Shown here: positions 1 to 6,471 of the stretch, piece by piece | Layout: each line of letters begins with the position of its first letter | Position numbering within the stretch: position 1 is the stretch's first letter | Assembly: GCA_011043895.1 (NCBI GenBank) | Contig: DRBZ01000035.1 | Span: forward strand, 1-6,471 | Source of the DNA: Candidatus Cloacimonadota bacterium | GTDB lineage: Bacteria > Cloacimonadota > Cloacimonadia > JGIOTU-2 | DNA: 6,471 nt | Direction of reading: 5' to 3' | Program-made: the position numbers and the translations under genes | The notes under the pieces: model-generated | The model's input: the letters and a program-made list of their open reading frames with translations, nothing else | Told to the model about the DNA's origin: nothing | Database searches by the model: none

Positions 1-33
1 GTTGCAGTGAAAAAATGTTTGCTAATGAACTAA
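1..33 (+). other. Mirror copy of the 3' end of the lamin-tail protein gene
   Basis: The plus strand reads in frame from the first base as VAVKKCLLMN followed by TAA at 31-33. This is identical, codon for codon, to the C-terminus of the minus-strand gene ending at 92. If the DNA is real, a second T9SS-tailed gene (or a duplicate of the same one) converges from the left and ends here. If it is a fold-back artefact, this is not a separate gene. The two cannot be told apart from this window. Confidence 0.6.
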
Positions 34-44
34 ATTCATACTAT

Positions 45-80
45 ACTCTCGTTCCCATGTTCGAACATGGGAACGAGAGT
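45..80. repeat. REP-like hairpin core at the palindrome centre
   Basis: The centre reads ACTCTCGTTCCCATGT, then TCGA, then the exact complement. It resembles short dispersed hairpin elements of the CTCGTTCCCA...TGGGAACGAG type found between genes in many bacterial genomes (recalled, not searched). It lies between 12 and 47 bases past the stop of the lamin-tail gene, where it could stabilise the mRNA 3' end or help termination. It is not a canonical intrinsic terminator because no T tract follows it directly. Only one copy is present in the window, so its repeat status is an inference. Confidence 0.45.
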
Positions 81-91
81 ATAGTATGAAT

Positions 92-2401
92 TTAGTTCAT
101 TAGCAAACATTTTTTCACTGCAACAGATTTTTCATTCACAACCAGATTGTAGAAGTATAAGCCCGATCTGACTGAATTTCCAAATTTATCTTTGCCATTC
201 CAGGATACTGTATGTTCTCCGCTTAGTGCAGATTCATTAACCAGCGTTTTTACTTTTTGTCCCTTGATATTGTAAATTGAAAGCTCAGCATGACTTTCTT
301 TAGGAATTGAGAATGAAATTGTTGTGGTTGGATTGAAAGGATTGGGATAATTTTGAGTAAGTTCAACAGGAGTGATCATATTTCCTTCGTCGATTCCAGA
401 TGGTCCAACAATATCGGAAATGAATCTGGGGAATACTCTAAAATTTCCCCAATCCCAATACTGTATGCCCGTAACTTCGTACTCTTCACCCTGAATAGGA
501 ATAAAATCATCAATCAGATAATGATAGATCATTGTTGATCCACTGCCATCATCAAGGGACCATTCTCTCCAGCCCAGACTATCATTATCACAGATCCCGG
601 ATACCTTTACCAATACACCTTCATAAGCTTCACCATTTTCACCGGTGTTGCTGATCTCTTCTGTAGTGACCTCTATGGGATCAATAATTGTATTCGCAAT
701 GCCAAAGTTCTCAAAGTTTTCGACAAACATCACTGCTGTTACATTGCCATAAACCTCAACAACTGTGCCTGTAAGCCGCACGCTGTCCTGATATGCTGCT
801 GAATAGCTGAAGTATGTGACATAGATCCCTGACCACATACCCAGGGAATCCTGAATATAAAAATTACATTCGAAAAACCCCCAAGGTACGGTCGAAACAG
901 TACCGCTTACAGTAACTCTCTGACCTAAAAGGTCGGATTGACCGGATGGATCTTCCGTGTATTGGATATCTTTGATCTTCACATCGAGAATTTCTCCCGA
1001 ATTGTCTTGACCTGGTGAGCCAAGATCGCCGTTTCCATAGGGAGAAGTCGCCTCTCTCCAGCTAAAACCGCAACTGTTTTCCATGTTTGCATCAAGCAGT
1101 GCCATAGCGGATCCTTCCAGATTGGGGAAGAAAAGACCATCAGCATATGCAAGACTGTCCATGAGAACACCGTCAGGGGATAGGATCATGATCTCATCTT
1201 CAGAATTATCCAGGTAGAAATTAGAGTATTGATAATCTACAATTACTCCGCCATTTACGGTTTCATCGTCATTAATGCCAAATACCAGAAATTCTTCAGG
1301 TGATAGGATCAGTGATTCCTGGATAATATGCAGATCCGTTCCTGCATCCTGAATGTACCAGTTCTGCAAATCAATGATCTCATCACTGTTATTGTAAATC
1401 TCTATCCATTCTCCCAGTTCATCTCCTATAGATAAAGGATTCAGCATGATCTCATTGATCACGACCGGAGAGGGATCGAGACGGGGATAATAGAAAAGGT
1501 GAGCCGGTATTTGGGGTCCTTCCTCACTTAGGGTATAGTAACCCATGCTGTCCGGTGCCCAGCAAATAGCTTCACCACAAACTTCTTGAACATAAGGAAG
1601 TACAATAGGATCATTATTGAATGCTTCCCAGAAGTTTACATCAGGATCCCGTTCCCAGTAATAGACCTCTTCATAATCTTTTAGAAGTATCTCACGACCG
1701 GAAACAGAAATGTCGCCACCTACAATCTCCCATAAATCAAGGGTTTTAACATGTTCCATTATGATTACTTCATTTACGGGTTGCGGGTAAGGGGCACGAT
1801 AGACACGAAGTTCTTCGAACTCCCTTTTGGAAATTATATAAATATCTTTAGTTAATGGATCCAGCAGCAGTGTTTCCGCATCGCGCATACCATCAGGGTA
1901 TTGACAGATTATTGTATCAAATTCGTAAATTGTCTCCTCAACAGGAGCTTGATTAAAATGAACGACCGGTTCCGGAAAACGATAGATGTATTTGTATTCA
2001 TGGACAGCATTGTTATCTCCTATCTCCCCGACATAGAGATAATCAACGTTTGGATCAGGACCAGGCCCCAGAGCAATATCTTCCCAGTCCCGATTCACTA
2101 TGCCATCGAGCCAGAAAATCCCCAAGTGAGTGCCTTGTTCGTTAAAAGCGAAAATCCGGTTGAAACAGTATGTATCATTGTGAGTCCAGAGAACATGGTC
2201 ATTTGTCCTGCTTTGTACTATACCGGATGCTTCTACAATCCCCGGATGTTCGATCTCTCCCAGATCAACTCGATTACTGAATTCTGGCTGAGCATAAAGA
2301 ATATTAAAACATAAAACTAAAATTGTACAGCAGATTAGTTGTTTCCCCGAAAGCATTCCCTGGACAATACTGGACAGGCAGGATTTCGTTTCATTCAACA
2401 T
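92..2401 (-). CDS. Secreted propeller-like / lamin-tail / OB-fold protein with T9SS sorting domain
   Basis: Exported 769-residue protein of unknown function. A signal peptide with a long n-region has its hydrophobic core at about 21-36 and likely cleavage after ILYA (37). Residues 45-308 resemble an uncharacterised beta-propeller-like family: conserved-looking blocks are VLWTHND (70-76), DWEDIALGPGP (105-115), YLYVGEIGDN (121-130) and YPDGMRDAETLLLDP (168-182). Residues 312-465 form a lamin-tail domain (VVINEIMLNP, then GEWIEIYNNS and IDLQNWYIQD). Residues 474-666 read as one or two OB-fold-like modules (RVTVSGTVS at 495-503; VLVKVSGICD at 596-605). The T9SS type A tail occupies 679-769 (NYPNPFNPTTTISFSIP, IYNIKGQKVKTL, GLYFYNL, ending KKCLLMN). 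The ATG at 2401 is chosen because AGGAG lies 6 bases upstream; Met16 is a possible alternative. No catalytic site is identifiable. Lamin-tail plus OB modules are common accessory parts of secreted nucleases and phosphoesterases, but no nuclease domain is visible. The last ten codons and stop lie inside the edge palindrome; the gene still ends with an intact sorting domain. Confidence 0.88.
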   Translation of the reverse strand: MLNETKSCLSSIVQGMLSGKQLICCTILVLCFNILYAQPEFSNRVDLGEIEHPGIVEASGIVQSRTNDHVLWTHNDTYCFNRIFAFNEQGTHLGIFWLDGIVNRDWEDIALGPGPDPNVDYLYVGEIGDNNAVHEYKYIYRFPEPVVHFNQAPVEETIYEFDTIICQYPDGMRDAETLLLDPLTKDIYIISKREFEELRVYRAPYPQPVNEVIIMEHVKTLDLWEIVGGDISVSGREILLKDYEEVYYWERDPDVNFWEAFNNDPIVLPYVQEVCGEAICWAPDSMGYYTLSEEGPQIPAHLFYYPRLDPSPVVINEIMLNPLSIGDELGEWIEIYNNSDEIIDLQNWYIQDAGTDLHIIQESLILSPEEFLVFGINDDETVNGGVIVDYQYSNFYLDNSEDEIMILSPDGVLMDSLAYADGLFFPNLEGSAMALLDANMENSCGFSWREATSPYGNGDLGSPGQDNSGEILDVKIKDIQYTEDPSGQSDLLGQRVTVSGTVSTVPWGFFECNFYIQDSLGMWSGIYVTYFSYSAAYQDSVRLTGTVVEVYGNVTAVMFVENFENFGIANTIIDPIEVTTEEISNTGENGEAYEGVLVKVSGICDNDSLGWREWSLDDGSGSTMIYHYLIDDFIPIQGEEYEVTGIQYWDWGNFRVFPRFISDIVGPSGIDEGNMITPVELTQNYPNPFNPTTTISFSIPKESHAELSIYNIKGQKVKTLVNESALSGEHTVSWNGKDKFGNSVRSGLYFYNLVVNEKSVAVKKCLLMN

Positions 2402-2412
2402 TTTTATCTCCT
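2402..2412 (-). promoter_or_regulatory. Shine-Dalgarno of the lamin-tail protein gene
   Basis: The minus strand reads AGGAGATAAAAATG, placing AGGAG 6 bases before the ATG at 2401. This is a near-optimal spacing and decides for Met1 over Met16. Met16 has only a GGGA-type stretch directly abutting its ATG, too close to act as a ribosome binding site. Confidence 0.8.
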
Positions 2413-2430
2413 ATTTATTTAGTGTATTTT

Positions 2431-2459
2431 TAAAGAGAAAGGTAAGATATATAAGTCAA
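2431..2459 (-). promoter_or_regulatory. Weak promoter candidate for the lamin-tail protein gene
   Basis: Between the terminator and the downstream gene, the minus strand carries TTGACT (2459-2454), close to a -35 consensus. A poor -10 match, TCTTTA (2436-2431), follows at a 17-base spacing. The whole gap is very AT-rich, so chance matches are expected, and promoter consensus in this lineage may differ from sigma-70 rules. The need for a promoter here is inferred from the strong terminator just upstream; the exact boxes are uncertain. Confidence 0.25.
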
Positions 2460-2492
2460 GCTATTCGTAATTTATATTTAATGAGCTATATT

Positions 2493-2525
2493 AAAAAAAG
2501 ACGCACATCGAAACCGATATGCGTC
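2493..2525 (-). terminator. Rho-independent terminator of the C25 peptidase gene
   Basis: Read on the minus strand, an 11-base stem (GACGCATATCG) with a four-base loop (GTTT) pairs with CGATGTGCGTC and is followed directly by seven T residues. All pairs are Watson-Crick except one T-G wobble. It begins 26 bases after the TAA stop of the peptidase gene, the expected place for an intrinsic terminator, and separates that gene from the next one on the same strand. There is no matching T tract on the plus-strand side, so it appears unidirectional. Confidence 0.88.
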
Positions 2526-2551
2526 GTTAGTTTATATGTTTTATGCGGAGA

Positions 2552-5500
2552 TTATCTCATTAAAACCATTTTCTTGGTAACTTGTTTTTCATTTGTTTCA
2601 AGCCGATAGAAATACACACCATTGGAAACGGTTTTATCATGATTATCCTTACCGTTCCACACAAAATTAATAGCAGTGCCTTTCGGACTTGTTTCAGGAA
2701 TGAATGTTTTCACAAGCTGACCTTTTATGTTATAGATATTCAGTTCTGCTTTTTGTGCATTTGCAGGAAGTGAGAATGAAATCGTTGTCGAGCTTGTCAC
2801 AGGATTCGGGAAATTCTGGTTGAGTTTGAATTGGTTGATTACGTATGGATCGTCATTCGAGGTTGTAGGAATTTCATAACTGGACGTGGGATCACCAATG
2901 AGGATATCATCTACATGAATACCATCTTCCTGAACATAGCCGTCGGAATCCATAAAGAATCTGATATAAACTTGTGGTTCACCTGCAAAATCAGAGAGAT
3001 CTGACGTCTCAGCGACCCAGTCTTCCTGAGTTCCGTCATAAAGAGGTTCTCCGGTTGGTTGGTAACTTCCAGTGCCGGCTTCTGTATATTCACCTTCGAG
3101 CGCCGTCCATGTAGTCCCATTTGTCGATGCTTGCACCTGAGCATAGTCATAATTGGGTTCTATATCCCATTTTACATTGAAGTACAAGTTTGCACTCCCC
3201 ACCAAGCTGCTCAGATTGATTGGATTTGTGAGCTGTAAAATAGCCGTTGTCCAGGATGGATAACTACCACCTGGGCTGTCTGTAAAGGAATGAGTTGGTG
3301 AGACATAGTCTTCTTCGGTCGTTCCCCAATCAGCAGAAGTCCATTGAGTGGTTCCATCTTCAGCATCATCAAAAAGCTGGGCAAAACCAAGGTGGTAATC
3401 GTATTGAGCATCACCGCTGACTACAAGTGTGCCAACATATGGAACATGACCGTTTGCAGTGACATAGAGATTATACGTAAAGTTTGGAAGACTCACTTCA
3501 TAGCTTCCTGTTGAGGACTGCACAGAAGCATATTCCTCTCCGTTATCACTACGTAAATAAGAAAGTGTCGCATTGTCTATCATTATGAAATCATCAAAGA
3601 CATTGCCTGAAATGAATCCACTTTCAACCGGATCGAGCACAATGTCATGGGCGTTCGAACCATATCCCAAGAAATAGTTAATTTCCTGATAGGGATCATA
3701 GCCCCATTTATTAATATATATGTCATAATATTCAACAGGATATTCTTCATATGATGCGTATATTCCTGACGCATCAGTTGTTGCAATAAAGACAGGATCA
3801 TCTTCATTAGGATTGGCTCCATGTTCGAAGAAACATACTTCCGCGTTGGATACAAGCGAAGCATTCTGACTTTCTGTGACCAGACCGGATACATTTCCGT
3901 ATGCAACGATCACAGGGAAAATCTCTTGATAAATATTATATCCAGATTTCGCAATGATCGCATCAACCGGAGTTAAGGTGGAGGGTGTAACAGTATATGT
4001 TATATCATCAGTAGAGCTGAATCCTGCACCATCCACATTTACCCATAGAGTATAATTATCTTCATCAGCAGAAGCTTCAATAGTACCTTCAAGGTTCAGT
4101 GCAAATGTGTCCACGAGACCGAAATCTGTGGTCACATTCAAACTTGGATTTGTCAGATCGAGTGCAGTAACATTCACCTCTTCATGGAAGAGATAATATT
4201 CATCACCGGGATTCTGTCCATATATTTGGAGTGTGGGACCGTAACAGTAGTCCACATTGAGTACTGCAATTCCTGCAGCATCGGTAACTTCCGTTGCAGA
4301 GACGTAATCCAGCCCTTCTGCCCAGACGTCTACTCCAACCTGGGGAGAAATGCTGTCCGGAGCCATTACTTCGACTGTGATCTGAGTCGGGATATTAACA
4401 TTGATAGTGCCGGGAGTTAATGTAACAACACTGGCAGTTACTGTAATGTCACCAACAAATTTAAAATAATTGTGTGCAACGATGGCAATATGAAGGATGC
4501 CGGACTCGCTTGGAACAGTGTCGAAGAATAATGTGCCTGTTCCGAGGATATTGATTTGTGCAAATCCGTAAATCGTATCATCATCGTATACAACGACCCT
4601 GGATCCTGCAGGAGCTGCGATATCTATTTGAGGAACACCCGCCATTATTGTTTGGGGATAGGTCGGTATAAGGAAAGAAGGTTCCGCAGTCCATAATGAA
4701 AGCGCGGGATCACCAAATTCATTAACCTGGTAATAGCACCATCTGATAAGTTCGTCGGTACTGATAAAGGGAAGAGTCTGCTCTTTAGAAAGCTGATTAG
4801 TCCCACTGACAGAATAAACACCTGTATCGAAATAGACATCGATATACTGTCTGTGGAAGTGTTGTGAGGCACCATCTGTGCCACCCTGCTGTCCCCATCC
4901 ATACCTGCTGTTTCCGACAAATGCAGATGCAGCAGTGGACATGTTTGTTATCAATTCCATAAAACAATCGGAGCCATAATTACCGGATGAATTTCTATTA
5001 TCGATGGAACCGGAATAACATGCCTGAGAATATCCGTTATAGAAATTGTGGGTAATACCGTCGTTTGTCAGATTATATGTGGTGAGATTATTATTATCGA
5101 TATTCAAACAGTGAGTTGTGGAACCATGCCCGAGGTGGTTAAGGAAGTTTGGGCCAAGATTCAATTCATTATAAAGATCGTTTGAAGTCCAGTTATAGTT
5201 GATCTGGTACAATGTGGTGACTGTCCAGCTTCCGGGAATTCCTACGGTAGTATAACCGTTTGATGAGCTTCCGATCAGAAGTTCATTCATATACGTGCCG
5301 CCGTAGGTTCCTGTCCAAAGGTTTTCACCAACCATAAGTGTTGTTTCCAATTCACCTAAAACAGGTGATTCTAAGTATCGCTGGATCTTATTTATCTGGT
5401 TTGTGACTTCTGTGGTATTATTTGCTGTGATTCTGCCGATATAGACTTCGGCAAGCATATCGGCTTCATTTTCTTCACCCCACAAGGAGTTGTTATTATT

Positions 5501-6471
5501 ATTCCAATCCGGACCAATTCCTGCTGCAGCAGTTCGGTCAAGACAGCCATAATACATATCAGCAGGAATGTCATCGTCTTCATAGCCATAGCCGGGATCT
5601 ACATAGAGACCTCTGTCCGGAATGATATCCGTGTCTCCACCCAGAAGAACATATTGAACTGGATAGTCAGTATATTCTGCAATAATATAGTTTCGGACCT
5701 GATCTCCAACATCAACGCCCGGATAATTTATCATAATATCACTCACAAGTGTGATCTTTGATTTTAATCCCCTCATTGCATGGAAATCTGCAAGAGCTTG
5801 ATAATATGGTTCAAATGTGCTGCTTGTAATGATGATGTAATCAAATCCGTCTGCTTTAGTTTGTGGGATCGTATAAGTTCCAAGCATATCGATATTATCC
5901 ACAAGTGCAGCAAGTCTGATTTCTACTTCAGGATTATTATGTAAAAACTTCTGCGCGTTATCAGCTGCAGCATCATAAGAAGTTTCAAGGGTAACTACTG
6001 CCTTTTTGAAATAGCTGAGCTCCCTGGTTGAGGGTACATATGAAATCGGAGTAACTGCAAAAGAACCGACAGAATATCCTGCAAGATAATGAGTGGAATA
6101 ATCATTATACTGCTTGGTTGGGAAAGGCGAATCACTTGTATAGATCGCTTGATCTGGAGGTGTGAATTCAGCCTGGTCTAATAATGAGAGGGGCATTGGT
6201 TGTTGTTTTGGATAAATCGTGTAGTTTCCAAGAGGAGTTTCTTCATAGAATTCAATTGTAATATCAGAAACAGCCTGCATTTGAGGAAGAAGGAGATTGA
6301 TGCCGATATAGGGTAGAGACGGTTCTCCGGGATTTCCAAGATGGTAGCTGTCTTCCAGTTGAAGCACAGCATATTCTCCATCGAATTCGATTTCAGGAGC
6401 ATTAAAGTAATAGGTCTTTGTTATCACATCTGCAAAACTGATGGATGCAATAAAAAGAAAGAGTATTATGA
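2552..6471 (-). CDS. Gingipain-like C25 cysteine peptidase with T9SS sorting domain (5' partial)
   Basis: Secreted multidomain endopeptidase of the gingipain family (C25), probably displayed on or released from the cell surface. Residues are numbered from the GTG codon at 6427. Residues 1-190 look like a pro-region (GNPGEPSLPYIGINLLLP near 31-48). The peptidase domain spans about 195-575, with FDYIIITSS at 195-203, LLGGDTDIIPDR at 261-272, and EVYIGRI at 327-333. The likely catalytic His434 lies in LGHGS and Cys470 in SQACYSGS, close to the gingipain His-Cys spacing; both codons were checked. An Ig-like C25 C-terminal domain (about 583-665) follows, then a further beta-sandwich region (about 666-842), two carboxypeptidase-regulatory-like repeats (about 844-932 and 936-1012), a MAM/jelly-roll-like domain (about 1015-1178) and the T9SS tail (about 1199-1291). 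The frame stays open upstream of the GTG, reading IILFLFIASISFADV, a signal-peptide core with likely cleavage after SFA, so the true start is outside the window. Family assignment is firm; boundaries of the middle domains are approximate and the substrate is unknown. Confidence 0.9.
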   Translation of the reverse strand, partial: IILFLFIASISFADVITKTYYFNAPEIEFDGEYAVLQLEDSYHLGNPGEPSLPYIGINLLLPQMQAVSDITIEFYEETPLGNYTIYPKQQPMPLSLLDQAEFTPPDQAIYTSDSPFPTKQYNDYSTHYLAGYSVGSFAVTPISYVPSTRELSYFKKAVVTLETSYDAAADNAQKFLHNNPEVEIRLAALVDNIDMLGTYTIPQTKADGFDYIIITSSTFEPYYQALADFHAMRGLKSKITLVSDIMINYPGVDVGDQVRNYIIAEYTDYPVQYVLLGGDTDIIPDRGLYVDPGYGYEDDDIPADMYYGCLDRTAAAGIGPDWNNNNNSLWGEENEADMLAEVYIGRITANNTTEVTNQINKIQRYLESPVLGELETTLMVGENLWTGTYGGTYMNELLIGSSSNGYTTVGIPGSWTVTTLYQINYNWTSNDLYNELNLGPNFLNHLGHGSTTHCLNIDNNNLTTYNLTNDGITHNFYNGYSQACYSGSIDNRNSSGNYGSDCFMELITNMSTAASAFVGNSRYGWGQQGGTDGASQHFHRQYIDVYFDTGVYSVSGTNQLSKEQTLPFISTDELIRWCYYQVNEFGDPALSLWTAEPSFLIPTYPQTIMAGVPQIDIAAPAGSRVVVYDDDTIYGFAQINILGTGTLFFDTVPSESGILHIAIVAHNYFKFVGDITVTASVVTLTPGTINVNIPTQITVEVMAPDSISPQVGVDVWAEGLDYVSATEVTDAAGIAVLNVDYCYGPTLQIYGQNPGDEYYLFHEEVNVTALDLTNPSLNVTTDFGLVDTFALNLEGTIEASADEDNYTLWVNVDGAGFSSTDDITYTVTPSTLTPVDAIIAKSGYNIYQEIFPVIVAYGNVSGLVTESQNASLVSNAEVCFFEHGANPNEDDPVFIATTDASGIYASYEEYPVEYYDIYINKWGYDPYQEINYFLGYGSNAHDIVLDPVESGFISGNVFDDFIMIDNATLSYLRSDNGEEYASVQSSTGSYEVSLPNFTYNLYVTANGHVPYVGTLVVSGDAQYDYHLGFAQLFDDAEDGTTQWTSADWGTTEEDYVSPTHSFTDSPGGSYPSWTTAILQLTNPINLSSLVGSANLYFNVKWDIEPNYDYAQVQASTNGTTWTALEGEYTEAGTGSYQPTGEPLYDGTQEDWVAETSDLSDFAGEPQVYIRFFMDSDGYVQEDGIHVDDILIGDPTSSYEIPTTSNDDPYVINQFKLNQNFPNPVTSSTTISFSLPANAQKAELNIYNIKGQLVKTFIPETSPKGTAINFVWNGKDNHDKTVSNGVYFYRLETNEKQVTKKMVLMR

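Larger units (their letters stand above)
1..124. repeat. Perfect spacerless palindrome of at least 124 bp, truncated by the window edge
   Basis: Bases 1-60 are the exact reverse complement of bases 65-124, and the central TCGA (61-64) is self-complementary, so the whole block is a perfect inverted repeat centred between 62 and 63 with no loop and no mismatch. The right arm contains the last ten codons and TAA of the lamin-tail protein gene plus about 30 bases of its downstream sequence; the left arm is their mirror image. Symmetry ends only because the window ends, so the inverted repeat may be longer. It could be a fold-back assembly or amplification artefact, a real inverted duplication, or sequence read through a closed hairpin end. 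The artefact is the most likely. Confidence 0.97.

Noticed and set aside
41..84. Palindrome core as a standard Rho-independent terminator of the lamin-tail gene
   Set aside because: The stem is strong, but on the minus strand it is followed by mixed sequence, not a T tract; the first T6 run occurs only around 11-16, far beyond the stem.
1..124. Palindrome as a transposon terminal inverted repeat or an attachment site
   Set aside because: The two arms abut with no cargo between them, no transposase or integrase is present, and one arm is ordinary coding sequence of the adjacent gene.
1901..2314. Plus-strand open frame of 137 codons opposite the 5' part of the lamin-tail gene
   Set aside because: It lies wholly antisense to a well-supported coding region, has no recognisable domain, and its composition fits the complement of the minus-strand codons.
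4184..4420. Plus-strand open frame with several cysteines
   Set aside because: Antisense to the beta-sandwich region of the peptidase gene; the cysteines come from the complement of common codons and form no regular zinc-binding pattern.
4645..4920. Minus-strand open frame of 91 codons overlapping the peptidase gene in another frame
   Set aside because: It sits entirely inside the C25 peptidase gene, and the main frame there carries recognisable family sequence; no independent start signal is seen.
5497..5514. Short GTT/ATT run as a microsatellite or phase-variable repeat
   Set aside because: It encodes only five consecutive Asn in the peptidase domain, in mixed codons, and is too short to be a convincing slippage tract.

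Overview
The window holds two large genes on the minus strand. Both encode secreted proteins ending in a type IX secretion (T9SS) type A / FlgD-Ig-like C-terminal sorting domain (motifs NYPNPFNP and NFPNPVTS, then IYNIKGQ.VKT, then WNGKD and G.YFY, with a KK..LM tail). The coding style is moderately AT-rich. The 'IYNIKGQ.VKT' form of the domain points to a T9SS-bearing bacterium of the Fibrobacteres-Chlorobi-Bacteroidetes neighbourhood. Candidatus Cloacimonadota is my best guess from memory of such sequences; related uncultured phyla remain possible.

Layout from right to left, which is the direction of transcription. (1) 6471 to 2552 is a very large multidomain gingipain-type (C25) cysteine peptidase. 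Its 5' end lies beyond the window: the readable frame continues past the GTG at 6427 into an obvious signal-peptide core. (2) 2525 to 2493 is a strong intrinsic terminator for that gene. (3) A short AT-rich gap carries a weak promoter candidate and a clear Shine-Dalgarno. (4) 2401 to 92 is a 769-residue secreted protein with an uncharacterised propeller-like N-terminal region, a lamin-tail domain, an OB-fold-like region and the T9SS tail. (5) 1 to 124 is a perfect, spacerless palindrome that contains the last ten codons and stop of that gene and their exact mirror image. The symmetry runs right up to the window edge, so its true length cannot be seen.

The two genes are separated by a terminator and are probably independent transcription units. 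They share a destination (export by Sec, then across the outer membrane by T9SS) rather than a pathway that can be demonstrated here. No RNA genes, CRISPR arrays, transposases or defence genes are visible. The most unusual item is the edge palindrome. It is more likely a fold-back assembly or amplification artefact nucleated at a small native hairpin than a new biological system, but a real inverted duplication or a closed hairpin end cannot be excluded from this window alone.
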